64,000 nt of DNA, from assembly GCA_030268105.1 (NCBI GenBank), contig BSDZ01000011.1, forward strand, positions 4,737,001-4,801,000, read 5' to 3'. Every line of letters starts with the position of its first letter. The first letter of the stretch is position 1. The notes under the pieces are model-generated. The model searched no databases, had not been told where the DNA came from, and saw nothing but the letters and a program-made list of their open reading frames with translations. Of the stretch, positions 12,701 to 25,564 are shown piece by piece. The position numbers and the translations under genes are program-made. Source of the stretch: Volvox africanus (lineage: Eukaryota > Chlorophyta > Chlorophyceae > Chlamydomonadales > Volvocaceae).

Positions 12701-14923
12701 CCTCCCTCCCTCCCTCCCTCCCTCCCTCCCTCCCTCCCTCCCTCCCTCCCTCCCTCCCTCCCTCCCTCCCTCCCTCCCTCCCTCCCTCCCTCCCTCCCTC
12801 CCTCCCTCCCTCCCTCCCTCCCTCCCTCCCTCCCTCCCTCCCTCCTGTAACACAGGGTGCAATAGACACCAGGTCCTAGAATTAATCACCTGTGCCAAAG
12901 TCGTATTGTTCATGCACAGCTTTTGTACGAACAGTACGAATTGCTTTTAACCCGTACATCAAAATAATTTTATTCTCATCTTTGCATATGAGTTGTTCTT
13001 GCACTGTTCTTTTCTTCTGTTCTTCCGGAGCAACGAACGAACCACCACCCTGGTCCCTCCATTTCCCCAGGACCTGGACGAGTACCTCGTGACAAAGCAC
13101 CCCATGGCGCTAGAGCAGGTGGGGAGTGGAACAGCACATTGCTGCTGATGATTGCTGCTGAGGGGGAGGAGGAGGAGGAGGGGGAGGAGGGGGAGGGGGA
13201 GGAGGGGGAGGGGGAGGAGGGGGAGGGGGAGGAGGGGGAGAGGGGGAGGAGGGGGAGCAGGGGGAGGAGTGGGAGGGGGAGGGGGGAAGGAAGGGGAGGA
13301 GGAGGAGGAGGGGGAGAGGGGGAGAGGGGGAGAGGGGGAGAGGGGGAGAGGGGGAGAGGGGGAGAGGGGGAGAGGGGGAGAGGGGGAGAGGGGGAGAGGG
13401 GGAGAGGGGGAGAGGGGGAGAGGGGGAGGAGGAGGAGGGGGAGGGGGAGGAGGGGAGGGGGAGCAGGGGGAGGAGGGGGAGGAGGGGGAGCAGGGGGAGG
13501 AGGGGGAGAGGGGGAGGAGGGGGAGGAGGGGGAGCAGGGGGAGGAGGGGGAGAGGGGGAGAGGGGGAGGAGGGGGAGAGGGGGAGGAGGGGGATGGGTAC
13601 TGGATGGCGATAAAAGGGGAAAGAATGCCGGATGGAATGAATCCGGCCGATGTTGTGCCGTTCAGATTGCAAGTGACGCGGACCAACAATCTTGTGTCTG
13701 GTTACACTGTTCGCATACGTGCAGAACGGGTTTGGGGGTTTACCTGGGCGCACCTGGCCTCGTGCATACATAATTTGTATATGTTTAACATATAGATGTG
13801 TATATATGATATATACATACATACACATAATATATATTCCTTATATCATATATGTATACATATGTTTGTAAACTAATGTTTTCAAAACTTGTGACACAAT
13901 AGGACACAGAAAAGTGGGAGCATCATCGCCGGTCCTCCGTTTCAGGCCTTCTATCTCTTCCCTTCTGTCCCCGGCTACCTCTTCTTCACTCCCTACCATT
14001 GCCTCTCCCTGCCTCGTCCTGCACACACATTCACACAGGTGCTGCTGTCCTGCTGCCCCCCGGGCCGCTACCCCGCGGCGGCGCTCTGGATACCCCGCCG
14101 CTCGGCCATCTGCACATCCTGCTGGGCAGCCCTAGCGGAGGACCAGACGTACACACCTGTCGTACGCAAGCCGTCATCACGTACCAACCAACTCCAAGCC
14201 AAGGCGCTTCAGGAGCTATCCAACCGATACATCCGTAACGCCACGCTGGCGGCCGCGGTCGCCACCCTGGAGCGCCGGCTGTGGCTGACCGCAGCATCGA
14301 CTAATGCCTCCGCCGTACAACAGGATCACCCTTTGGGGCACTACCGCCACTGGCAGGAAGGATGGCACCACAAAAGCATTATGTACAGCCACCTGGTGTC
14401 GTACGTCAGCGTACACATGTCGTACAGCATGCCGTCGGGCCGGTGGCCACATACCGTGTCTCGGTTAGGGTGTGCGGTGTGGTTGCACGTGGAGACGCAG
14501 CTGGGACCGCGCGGGGGCCTAGCAGAGGTGCCGGGGCAGGTAGGGGGCATCGGTGCTCGGGTTGCTGGGGGCGGAAAGGAGGAGGAGGAGGAGGAGGAGG
14601 AGGAGGCGATAGGCGCCAACAAGACAGCTGCGGCAGTGGGCAATCAGGAAACTGGTAACAATTTGGAGGCAGCTGATGACGGGGAAGATGTAGAAGACGA
14701 GGGGGCGGAGGAGGACAGCGAGGCGGAGGGAGATCGAGGGGGTGAAATGGAGGGGGAGGGGGGAAAGGTGGAGAAGGGGACTGCCAAGGGGACTGTTGTG
14801 CGGAATGGGAGCAGCTGGGGCAAATCTGGTGTAGGCGGTGGCGGACTAGTGCCCGTAGAATATCGGTATTACTGGGCTTTGGATCAGCGAATGGAACGGG
14901 CGACGCCGAGGTCGGTGTCTTAA
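9711..14923 (+). CDS. Putative glycosyltransferase, family 92 (DUF23)-like
   Basis: Exons 9711-10369, 10576-11153, 11348-11514, 11710-11772, 13071-13118 and 14039-14923 join in phase to 799 residues. The N-terminal 220 residues are Thr/Ser/Gly/Asn-rich with one short hydrophobic stretch (LFLSGFAFM). The GT92-like core begins in exon 2 (YMVVSPYFNMAPYDFATLLI, HHLNYHAALG) and continues with GIQHYLVYIEEGQEGLMEDA in exon 3. The nucleotide-sugar/metal motif (VAVADLDEYL) is split between exons 4 and 5. Exon 6 contains a HHKSIMYSHLVSYVSVHMS segment typical of the C-terminal half of such enzymes. Family members are usually Golgi type II membrane transferases adding galactose or similar sugars; substrate and location here are inferred. 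Exon 6 also has acidic Glu/Gly-rich insertions. Exon 5 is only 48 nt and encodes DLDEYLVTKHPMALEQ. The true start is uncertain: the frame is open back to 9315, so upstream exons may exist. Confidence 0.65.
12176..12845. repeat. Very long CCCT tetranucleotide array in intron 4 of the glycosyltransferase gene
   Basis: About 670 bp of CCCT units run almost without interruption; a single slip (CTCTCCC) is visible near 12200. All six frames read through it as Pro-Ser-Leu or Glu-Gly-Arg repeats, which are not genes. The array fills most of the 11773-13070 intron, in the transcribed strand as pyrimidines. Confidence 0.97.
13157..13592. repeat. Polypurine GGGGGA/GGA array in intron 5 of the glycosyltransferase gene
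   Basis: About 435 bp of purine-only sequence is built from GGGGGA, GGGGAGAG and GGA units with occasional C. It lies in the 13119-14038 intron, just downstream of the 48-nt exon. The open frames across it are Glu/Gly repeats without coding value. Confidence 0.95.
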
Positions 14924-16034
14924 ACCCTAAGACATCAGGTTAAGGGTGGTGTGGCATTGGAGGGGACAGAAGGTGGGGAGGGTGTGCGGGTGGGAGATGT
15001 CCGACAAGAGAATATGACATTGCTTGTTGGAGGATGATATGAGACACATACTCTTCCAACCGCACATGCCTGTACTGATCCTTGCTAAATTCACGTACCG
15101 TACCCACTGCGCCAGTTTTTATTTTTATTGTCGGTGTTACAGTGTGGTGAAATGCTTGTATTTGACCCATCCATGTACGTGCTACGTGGCCCCATCCAAT
15201 CGTGCCATCCGGGGGGCATGGGGCATTTTTGAGCTGTTATGATCGAAAGGTTCATGTGTTCCGGTTTCTAGAAGGTTATAATGCACTGCCCACACGGTGC
15301 AGAAATCGGTGGAATTTTGCGAAAATCATAGCCAACATCTCATCGCTTACGATAGTCATGACCGTCCTAATTATATTATTAATCCATTCTTGAAGAATGA
15401 CCTCTAAATTTTAGGTGTTATCACGTGTGAAAGTGAGGTTCTGCTGGTTGACCGCAGTTGACTATTACCGGACATTCAGAACTTAGGAGTTGAGGAGATA
15501 CAAGTCCCTGCCTAACCCAGCCTTCTTTTCTGCATGTAGAGGCGTTACGAAAGGGATATGATTATGCGGGTGGGGGCCGTGATGTGTTGGCAGGTGGTGC
15601 AGCGCTTCCTTTGACAGCAGGTCGCTCTGGATACAGGACGAGCGAGAGCAGGATGCCGTGAACGACCTCATGGATGTTAAGTGCGCCTTGGGTGGCACGT
15701 CAATGTCATTTCTATTGGAGAGTAAATGAATTTGCCGTATCGCAGTTCATTTACGACGATGTGCAAGTCCCCACAAGAGATCAGAATCCACGGCTGTCCA
15801 TTTTGGATGCAGGTCTTGGCTTCACGCTTCAGGCTGCTCGCTTATCAATCACTCGATACTGTATGAATCTGCAACTTATGATAAACATAAATATGGTTTC
15901 CCTGTATTATCTTATATTGTTTAATTTTTCACATACATGAAATGTATTGACGCGAAAGACAATTAAGCATCAGCAGGTTGGCGCTCCATAGGCACGTTGC
16001 GTGAAAAGCCTTTGCAATCTTGCAAGGTTATAGT
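14924..16034. other. Intergenic region; weak exon-like segment near 15540-15730
   Basis: No gene is supported. Between 15541 and 15730 on the plus strand there are short segments with splice-like borders (RRYERDMIMRVGAVMCWQ, then DEREQDAVNDLMDVKCALGG), but no family match and no continuation. The rest is AT-rich. Confidence 0.4.
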
Positions 16035-19000
16035 ATGGCTACCGTACAAGAAGGAACAGGTCGGACAGCTCGGGCAAAGGGAGATGGTCAGTCTGCAAGT
16101 GCAGGAAATAACAACAGCCGCTCACAAGGGAAAGTTGCTTTTAAGGAGCAAAGAGAGGAGTACGAATATCGAGGTCATTATACAGACAGCGCGAGCAGCG
16201 ACTCAGATGAGACATCTTGCAGCAGCAGTGACTACAGCAGCGGCAGCCCAGACCGCGGCCGTCACCGCAGAAGTTACAGGCGCAGAAGTGACCGGGATCG
16301 CCATCGACGACGGCATTTATCTGGACGGCGATGCCGACGTGAGCTGCAAGGTGTGCGTGAGCTATCCACCTTGTACAATGAGAGGCGGGCTTTGCACTCG
16401 ACCGATGACGAGGCAGGCAACCCGACAACCTTGGCAATACCGGAAAGCGAAGCGCCACAATTGAGCGAGCGCGGAAGCCTTCCATGGGAATCAATTGGGT
16501 CACCTTCAATTGGGTCACCTTATGCCACACGTCGACCCTACCCTCCGAGCTGCTGTTGCACGGCGAAGCCCTGACGTTACCTGCAGCTCGCGGCACCCAT
16601 ACATCCTGAATAACTTCACATCTCAAACAATTACATTTCCTGGTTAAGAAGGATATCCTGTTGCCAAGATGACCCAGATGCATGCCCCTCTTCACGACAC
16701 AGCTGCCGAACCACCGACCTAACCCATGTACGGACACGTCGCGTGTCAGGAAAAGAGGTCTCAGGAAAAGAGGTCTCAGGAAAAGAGGCTGATGCCTCGT
16801 GGAAAGATAGCCAAAAGAAAGCAGCCAGATTCGCTCGTGAGCACATACACCGTATCAAGCCGCCCACCTCCATCCCCCGCAGCAAGTAAGGTTTCCCTTC
16901 TTTTCCCTCCTTACTTAGCGGCGGTGTCTGGGGCCCGTAAAGTTACAACCTCCGCGCCTATCATGTGGGGACAGATAGCAAAGATAACAACAACAAACAC
17001 ACGGGAAAAAGCAAGAACCCCGGTGCTTGTCCTTGTAGGGTCAGTCCCCCGGCCGTTTTCAGTGTAACACCCTTTTGAGAAACCTAGAACAACAACATCA
17101 AGGACAACATCAAGATTTCATTGCGCCTCCTCCGCATCTCCTCCAGCCGCAGTCAATCCCACAACCCCCCGGGAGGGAGTGCTCCCGGCACTGAGGTGCT
17201 CATCGGGCGCCAACGGATGCGCATAATGTGATGTGATGCCACCAGCTGCCACCAGCTGCCGGATTGTGGCGTGCGTCGCTCGATAAGATGTGTCTTTCTT
17301 CCGGCCGTCTCTGACCGCAGGCACATCCTCGTCATCTTCGTACGACGTCCATGCTGCTGCCGCTACTGCTGCTGCTGGCGCCGCTGCTGCCACTGCCGCT
17401 GCCGCTGCCTCTGGGGCCCCTGGGGCCGTTGGCGTCCAAATTGCTAACGGTGCGCCTCCGGATGATAGTCCTTGAATACCGATGATGTCACGTCAAAGGG
17501 CTTATATTACTTTTATTTCATTTTTTGTGTTTGTTTTTATCGGGGCATATTTATGGCTTTCCCTTAACTTTCCCGTAACCCACACCCATCACCCAGTCTG
17601 GGGTCTGTAAGAAATACATCCGCAGCTGTCCGTGCGTGGCTACTTGGGCCTGATGTGCGCCAAAGCGTGCTGCAGTGTACCTTGTATACCGTACGACACG
17701 TACCGCCGCCGTATGACTAAAACAACATGCAATAAGACAACCGACCGACCATCCACGTAAACGACTTTACGTAAAAATGTTCGGGAACATGCGGCTCAAT
17801 ATTTTAATAAATTTTTGCGCTTTTTGAAAATGTTTTAGAACCCACATAACCGGGAGCGGAAACGACGTGCATCTGAGGCCTCGTGGTTTATGACCCTCGT
17901 GGTCTGCAGGTCCCGGTTCCGTACATCCATACCAACTGCCCGACCAACCGTTTTCTATGGCGCTAATGCCGCCGCTCGGCAGCGGGCCGTTTCCTGCGAG
18001 CCCGCCCCTGGCCCCCAGCAACCCCACCAAGGCATATACTTCCCCTCGCAGCGCCCATGACCCCCCACCAATGCTGCTGCTATCAGCGTACGGCGGTCAC
18101 CATCCTAACTGTCCTGCGGCGGTTGTGTACGGCACTACACCAACCTTTTCCGGCGGCGTAGCGGCACGACCACCAGCGTCAGCGTCCTTGCTAGCGCCCA
18201 TGCAAATGCTGGCTATGAATGGTGCGGTGCTGCCGCCGCCGCCGCCGTCGCCGCCGGCTCCAGGACCAGGATCTCCGACCATGCAGTACAGCGGCGGCGT
18301 GATGACGGCGGCGGCGGCTCCTCCACCACCGCCGCCGCCGCAGGTCTTAACCCTGCCGCCGCCTCCGGGGGCATTACCGTTAGCCCTGCCCGAGCCGATG
18401 CTACAGCTTCCCTATGCCGTACAGCAGCAGCAACAACAGGCAGCGGGGGGGCTCAATATGTTGTACGATGAGACCATGCAGGAGGTCGTCTTGGCGGATG
18501 GGGTGATGGTGAAGGAGTTGGCTAAGCAGGTAAATGGCGACATCACGAGGTGATAACATGAGACTGACAACTGTTGGAGTTGTACTACTTAGTATAGAGT
18601 ACGGAAGTAACCCTCTTCGTGTCCCTCCCTCACAGCGACACGGTATTGAGGCTGACAAACAAAACACAGTGAACGGAGGGTCGGGGGGAAGGGGGAACGG
18701 GGAGGGGGGGAAAGGGGTTTGAGGCGTAAGGCACGAGCGAGCAATAAACACTAAACCCTAGAGAGACCTAACGTGCGTGACGGCGGTGAAGACCCAGTTA
18801 AGCAGTGGCTGGGCTGGTTGCTGACGCAGCCGCAAAGATGTGGATGTGGATGGGGTGCAGTGGGGAGGGGATAAGGGATAGGGGAGGGAAGGGGGAGAGT
18901 GGACTTATTTGGCGCAAAATGAGACACTTCGGACAGATATATAGCATGTATACCACCTACGGCCTACCTCATGTGTATCACGACTCATTCTTAGAATCCG

Positions 19001-21431
19001 CCCGTCCGTCCGTCCGTCCGTCCCCGGCTCCCAGGGCCACGGGTTGGTGCCCCTGGCGGACGCCCACCGCACCAAGCTGGCGGCCCTCCAAGCCGCCGTC
19101 AACGGACCCCTGCTGGCGAAGAGGGAGGCACTGACGCAGCAACACGCAAGACTGGCGGCGCGGGCTGGAGAAGTGGCGGCGCGGCGGGCGGCGTTGGAGG
19201 GAGAAGTGGCGGTGAGGTGGCGCGGGGATGCATGGGGGTGACGGGAGGTGAGGACCATGCAGATCCTAAACACAGCTGTCGGTACTTATTAGGGGCGGGG
19301 AGAGGCGGGGGAAGGGGGTGAGGAGTAACAGAGTGGAATGTGGGGAAGGGGTATAAAGAAAGGAGGCGCCGCACGCAAACGCGCCACTGATATCAACATA
19401 ACTCTCCCAGGGGGCCCGAGCCTCCTGTCCTGCATATGACTCCTCCCCCTTCTCATGTCCCCGTCTCTCATGTCAGTACCCCGTGTCTCAACCTTCTGAT
19501 GGCAGCTTCTAATCCCATTACCACGTTTTACACCTCGCTGTGTATGTGTATGTGTATGTGTGTGTATGTTTGCTCCGCAGGTGCTGGCGGAGGATATGGT
19601 GGGGCGAATCCGCGGGGCCGAGTCCTTGAAGCAGTCGGTGCTGGCGCGGGAGCAGGCCGATGTTGGGGCGCAGCTGGACGCCATTCAGCGGCTGTTGGGG
19701 GACATCATGGCGGCGTCCGCGGCGGGGCCGGTGGACTTCCTCAACGCATACAGCCGCCTCACCGGCACGTGTAACAGGTTGGGAGGGAGGGAGGGAGGGA
19801 GGGATAGGGTTAGGGATAGGGTTTTAGGGATAGGGTTTACAGGCGATCGGGCACCCCCACGCACCTCCCCCACTTGCCTCGGTTCCCCTTGTCGCCGATG
19901 TCACCCACCCACCGCACCCCCTCCCCCATTAGTCTGTATTGTTTTGCTGCACCTGGATGATTTCGTCATCGTTAAAGAAACGCACTGCATGACTCTGCAC
20001 GCCTCCCTGTCCTCATTTCATTTACGCAGATACACAGATGCAGACATACAGACATGTACAGATTTACAGACATACATATACACGCAGACACGCGGACATG
20101 CAGAATACACACAGACATACAGAGAGTTTCGAATTCCGAACAAAGCCTCCCCCTTCCCCCCAAAAACCATATGTCCCTCCCGCCGGCCCTCTCTGTGAAG
20201 GTTGGTCTCAAAGTCATTCAAGCAAGTGGTGGACGTGGCGGCGGACGACCTGCCGGCCGAGGCGGCGCTGCACCGGGACCTGGCCGCCTCGCACGAGGCC
20301 CTCACTCAGCTGCTGGGGGTGAAGGACCAGATGATTTCACACCTATTACAAGAGAGAGATGCGTTGCAGGCACGTGTGTGTTGGAAGGGAGCGGAGAGTG
20401 AAGAGGGCGGTCAGTAGGTAGGGGACGTGAATTTGGGCGACTAAGAAACGGGCCTGCAAGCACCTCTAGATTCCTTAATTATCCATTGATTGTGTTTGAG
20501 TGCTCGCCAGGTAGAGATGGGTAAGTAGGCTATTCCAGCACCCAATGCACTGTTTCTTACGCTGACGGCGCCGCAACTCCCAACTCCCAACAACACCAGT
20601 ATTCGCCGCGCGCCTTCTTTAATGTCTGCCGCGCTCCCTCCACCCTGCCTTTCTGCCGGCTTCTCCCCCGTGTTCATTCCTTTCCATCGTAACTCACAAC
20701 AGTCACTTGTTACTGATCCCGTCCCCCGTCCCCCCGGGTTGCCCCCCTCTGCATTCGGGGCTCCCACTGCTCTTCATTACACTGCACTGCCTGTACACGC
20801 GCTCCCGGGCCCCTAGGTGTTTTTCCCCTCGCCCATTGTCATCATCATCATTACCATCACCATCATCATGTATTGTAATACACACATACATACATATATA
20901 TGTATATATAATATAATATGATGATGACATGACATGATGATGATGACTATATATATAATAGGGTTTAGGGTTTTAAAACCCTAAAACCCTATACATAAGG
21001 GTTTTAGGGTAGGGTGGGGTAGGGTTTTAGGGTATATAGGGTTTAGGGTTTATTTAGGGTATATATATATATGTTATGCGTTATGTAATGTTACAATATT
21101 CTCGTCCAACGTCCAAATCATCCCTCTCCCTCCGTCACTGTGGTTCCGGCGACTGCGCCAGGACGAGCTGCGCCAGGTGGTGGACCGCTACACGGGGGAG
21201 CTGTCGGCTCTGGAGGCGCAATGCCAGGGCTACTACCAGCGACTGACGGCCTTGGGGGCCACCACCGCCAATAACGCTGCTGCTGCTGCAGACGCAGCAG
21301 GGAGAAGCTTGGGCAGGTCGCCACCTGCGACTGCGCGGGAAATGGAGGTTCTAGAGGCTGGTGGTGGTGGTGGTGGTGGTACGGATTTATTTCTGCGTGG
21401 ATCTCCCTCTCGGACACATCCCCAGCGATGA
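16035..21431 (+). CDS. Coiled-coil protein of unknown function with RS-like N-terminus
   Basis: A start ATG at 16035 opens a hydrophilic exon with Ser/Asp clusters and Arg/Asp-rich repeats (RRSYRRRSDRDRHRRR). Further exons that join in phase are about 17322-17450 (Ala-rich), 17910-18529 (Pro/Ala-rich, with PPPPPP runs and QQQQQQ, ending MVKELAKQ), 19035-19211, 19581-19777, 20201-20369 and 21162-21431. The last four code alpha-helical heptad sequence (LAALQAAVNGPLLAKREALT, LAREQADVGAQLDAIQRLL, LLGVKDQMISHLLQERDALQ), then a Gly-rich tail and TGA. The 16574-17322 part is unresolved; a segment near 16743-16889 reads GKEADASWKDSQKKAARF and may be another exon. The intron after 20369 begins GCACGT. 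I do not recognise the family. A structural (cytoskeletal, centriolar or splicing) role would only be inferred. Confidence 0.6.
17018..17070 (+). repeat. Dispersed repeat, copy 1
   Basis: The segment shares CCCGGTGCTTGTCCTT, then AGGG, then CAGTGTAACAC, with 31087-31132. Both copies lie in introns or presumed introns of the plus-strand coiled-coil genes and have the same orientation. Confidence 0.6.
19801..19839 (+). repeat. Telomere-like repeat (degenerate TTTTAGGG)
   Basis: Interspersed GGGATA, GGGTTA and GGGTTTTA units resemble a degraded Chlamydomonas-type telomere repeat within an intron of the 16035-21431 gene. Confidence 0.6.
20960..21060. repeat. Interstitial telomeric repeats with a head-to-head junction
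   Basis: TTTAGGG/TTTTAGGG units run toward a centre at about 20975 (GGGTTTTAAAACCC), where the strand flips to CCCTAAAACCCTA; then TTTTAGGG-type units resume to 21060. The tract lies in the GC-donor intron of the coiled-coil gene. Confidence 0.85.
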
Positions 21432-22823
21432 GGGCATCCGGCAATGACGACACGGCAGCACGGGGCCTGACTCAGCTGATGCCGAGGAAGGGGCTCAGCC
21501 CCCAGCCCTGGGGTAGGGACACCACCACCACCCCGATGAGGGTGAGCATTGACCCCCCGCCACGACCATGTTGCGTACTGGTGGCCTGACCTGACCTATT
21601 CTGTGTATGATATGACATTTTGTCTTCGTGACACGATAAATTCCCTATATGACAGGACATTTACGCGAGAGCCATAGTGCACATAGTCGGACATTACACA
21701 CAGGAATTCAGGGCAGACGCGAGCGGAGTACTAAATAAGGTGGGGATTGTGTGTATGCGTGTTGAGGATCGGACTAGTACTTCATCCCTCTCGCACTGCG
21801 AAGTCCTCGCTGCATGCGCCTTAGCCACATACCTCTGCGCACTTGCGTGCACGCGCGCGTGTGTGTGTGTGTGTGCTGAGGGGGTGTGGGAAAGCTGGGG
21901 TCCCCCTGCACTACTACGGCTTTTTTCCTCCCAGCGAATGAGGTGAGGATTTTGGAGAACGTGTTTTGTTTAGCAGTGGGTGGAGCAGGGTAAGAAGAAA
22001 CCAGCCCAAGCCGCTGCACCGTATACGCCGAGTAGACGTGCCGCTACTGCCAGGACGCTGCGGATGGGGGAAGGGTGGAAGAGAACTGGGTGGCGTGTTC
22101 GTGCTGCACTTCTTCACTGTGACCGGCTTCGCTGAAACAGCAACGCACAGCTTGACGCCCACGTGCACGTCCAGCAGTGGACGTAAAGCTCTCGTCAATT
22201 GGGCACGTTACGTTCACTGGAGATGGTTTTATTCTTGCCTATATATGATTATGGCATTTGACTAACGTGTAAGTGAAGAGCGTTGAACATGCCAGAAGCG
22301 AGAGAGAGAACATGCTTGGTACCTGCCCGCCAGCCGTGAAATAGGGAGTGGGAAACCTGGGTGGGAATCCGGAACAGATCAGTATCTGGCTGTCTGCCAA
22401 AAGAGCTGACTCTGCGAAAAACCCTGACCACCTTCAAAGCCCCTTCTTCCCATTGTTGACGCCCATCAAATCAGTGTAAGGCACAGCAGCTCAGATGTGT
22501 GTGTGTGGCGTACCGCTGCTGTGTATGTAAGCCCTTAAACAGGGGAGGGGTAAAAGAAAGAATCAATTGGTTCACACCCGACGTTCGGGGGAAGCAACAC
22601 AATACCTCCCCGCCGTGACTGTGACCGGTCTTGCAACGCAAGTTAATAACATCCTCTGCTCCATCCAACATCATGCACTAAAAGCGACACAAAAATGATG
22701 CGAGAAAACAGCCACCATCATAACAAGAAGTGCAACATCATCCCCGCTACCAGACCGGTCATCATTTCCGCTACCAGACCGGCATGTAGGTTACCAATCC
22801 CTCATTTCGGGACCTCCAGCGCT

Positions 22824-25025
22824 CTACCGTACCAACTTACCCCCAACCTCAACCTCGCCCTTTCCTGCCGCCCTCCCCTTCATCACCTCCTCATTATTCA
22901 CATCCCGCGACCGCGCCGCTGGCTCCTTCACCCCATCCGCACGCGCTGCCTTTCGCAGCAGCTCCGGCCGCGCCGCCACGTCTGCCAGCAACGCCAATCT
23001 CCCGCCCTCCCCCAAATACCTCTCCCCACCTGCCACCCGCATCCCCCTAACCAGGGCCGCTACCCCCGCCTCCCCAAGCCGGCCCGGCAAAGCCAGCACC
23101 CCCGGCCACGCCACCACTAGCTCCGTCACGTAGGCCCGATCCGCCGCCGCCTCAGCAGCGCCCTCCGACGTACCCACGTGATGCTCCCGCGGCTTGCCGT
23201 ACCCACGTGCCGCAAAGACCGACCTGAGGGCCAGAACCGCAGAGTTCAGTTCCTGTGGCGCATAGCGCAGCACGTCCATATCCGTAGCCAATAGCCGCTG
23301 CCCTCCCTGACGCCCAAAAATCGTTGCAATGGCGGCGACGCGTGCGTCGAGCTCGTAGGGCGCAGCGGCCAGGAAGACCGACCCAGGGGTCAGTCGTTGC
23401 AGATCGAGCGCGACGTTGAGCTCACTGTGCAGCGCCTTTGACAGCGCGTGTAGTCGATGTGCCAAGCCTATGGGATCTGACACAATGAATTTGCCAATAT
23501 GACCCATGAGGGGCCCGACGGAGTGGGAGGACCAGAGATCCTGGAATACTATCATAGAGCGCATTAGCTTGGAGGCGGAGTGGCGCAGCAGACGTGGCTC
23601 GGAGAGGACCGCACTGCGGACGTTAAAGCCGTGGAAGCGCGGCTCCAGGTCCTGTTTCCGTGAGTAGCAAGATGCGGATAAGGACCCGATCGGAAGGGCG
23701 AAGGATTGGGCGAGCAGGGCCTAATGAACTAAATCTGCTGTGGTGAAGAGGGCTCCCTGTGGGAAGAAGTCTTGCTGGGTACTACCGGTCCTGTGTTGCA
23801 CTAGCCTTAGGTGCAGACGAAGGGAACGTATGGAACGCTATGGTGGTGGTGGTAATGATGATGGTAGCGGAGGCGGTGGTAGCTCTTGCGCCGCTCAGTC
23901 AATCCCCAATCTTTGCTGCTCCCAATTGGTCCCTTGCCCATTTGCCGTCCTTATGGCTCATCTTGCCATCCCATGTTGATCCCTACACACCGACACCTCC
24001 CCCAAATCCCCCTCCTTCGCAATCTGCCTTTTCCCGCCCTCTAACGGCATATTCCTCCCTCCCCCAGCTAGTCTTCGTCCCATTATCTCCGGACTGCACA
24101 GACTCACGTGCAGGTGCATATAGCGAATTCGAATCAGCTCACGACTAGCAGGAATCCGCCCCTGCCGGGCCGCCTCCACCAACTGCGCCGCCTCCTCCCC
24201 GGTCAGCGGCAGCTCCGAAAGCAAATACGACAAGAGCATCTCGCCGTATCCCGGCGGCCAGTCCGCGTCTGCTGGTACAGTTGGAGGGGGAGGCCGCTTG
24301 GCAGCAGCAGCGGCAACGTCATCCTGAGGTGGCCCAAAGCCGGCGCGTTGCGGGCGTGGTGGGGGCCCTTCAAGCTCCGCTGCTGCAGCAGCTGCTTCGG
24401 CGTTGGCCTTGTCCCATTTAGCCTGAAACTCCTGATAGACTGCGTGTCGGAAGCGGGTGTTTCAGAAGGTTGTTATGCAAATACGTGCAAGGAGAATATG
24501 AATACATGACAATGTTATGAGGGACAGGACGGGGAAGAGACCGGCACCCAAATGCGGTTTGTACAGAAAAGGTTCAGCGGTGGATGAGGGCAACTAGGAA
24601 GGTAACGTGGAAAGCGGGCGAGGGGGAATAACCGGGACCAAGGCAGTGCGGGTGCAAACCGGGTTGGGCCGAATGGCGGAAGGGCGCGATGAGTCGGGGG
24701 AAGGGATGATCTGCGGCTTTGCTGTACATGTATATCTGAAATAGGAAGGCGGGTTTAATAGTGCTCTGGGTGTTTGCGCTGGTCTGGGGTCTGACTCAGG
24801 TGTAGGAGTTATGTTTCCGCTAGACGTGAGTATTAGTGAAATGTCTCAGCCTTAAACTTAAATGTTTCGTGTCAATATGCCAGGCGTCAAACTTCGCCGT
24901 ATTTGACCAATGTATAGGAAGATTACTGCAAGCCGACTCACCGTCCCTCTTTGGATCGTAAAAGTTGGACTTTGTCCTCCATCCCTTTCCACTTGCAAAG
25001 CATCTTACGACTTGTTGCAAGTTAT
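22824..25025 (-). CDS. Leucine-rich protein of unknown function, weakly mTERF-like
   Basis: Three exons join in phase: 24942-25025 (5'-most seen, NFYDPKRD), 24108-24439 (VYQEFQAKWDKANAEAAA, a Pro-rich linker, LLSYLLSELPLTGEEAAQLV) and 22824-23651 (DLEPRFHGFNVRSAVL to a TAG). The last exon is 275 residues of helical sequence in which hydrophobic-Pro motifs recur (MDVLRYAPQELNSAVLALRS, VVAWPGVLALPGRLGEAGVA), a spacing reminiscent of mTERF or other helical-repeat organelle proteins. That resemblance is by eye only. No catalytic residues are recognised. The first exon has no in-frame ATG, so at least one more 5' exon lies above 25025; an organelle targeting peptide could be there. The gene lies antisense between two plus-strand coiled-coil genes. 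The exon joins are well supported; the function is not. Confidence 0.6.
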
Positions 25026-25564
25026 CTGCTGCCAAAGGAGAAAGTTTGTGTCGGCGGGATAGTTATCACGACAGCCTTGTAATGCAGAGTGGCTCCGGAC
25101 CTGCTGACTGGCGTCCGCTCGTGCTGCATACAGACGTCACGCTTGCTCCCTCTCGAAAGATCTGTAGTTTGAAACGGGGGTCAGAAGACTCTTTGCTAGT
25201 ACTCCGGTGTTGGTCAAGGGGTGTACACACCTGCGCTATGCAACGCTCAGTTGCTCTCCACATTCTATATGTTTTAGAAAACCCGGAAAAATTGGAACCA
25301 ATATCGCGCCGTCCTGAGTAGCTCTTAAACCTTGATCACTGGATGCAAGCTTTGAGAAGCTAGATTGTGACATAACAAATTTAATTATTTTATATAAATT
25401 AATACATTAGAGATGCCCCACTCGTTTTACTTTCGAACTCGATTATAACAGACACGAAACCACCTGGCAACGGAGCTGTTGGCCAGGTTTACATTTATAC
25501 TATAGTTGTATAGTATTATCGGAGGTAACTTTAGAGCTAGATACTTGCATCTAAACTTATACCA

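Noticed and set aside
11982..12950. Long open frames of Pro-Ser-Leu (plus) and Glu-Gly-Arg (minus) repeats
   Set aside because: They are translations of the CCCT microsatellite, open in every frame because the unit contains no stop.
12959..13828. Long Ser-Pro and Glu-Gly frames over 13140-13600
   Set aside because: They are artefacts of the GGGGGA purine array inside an intron.
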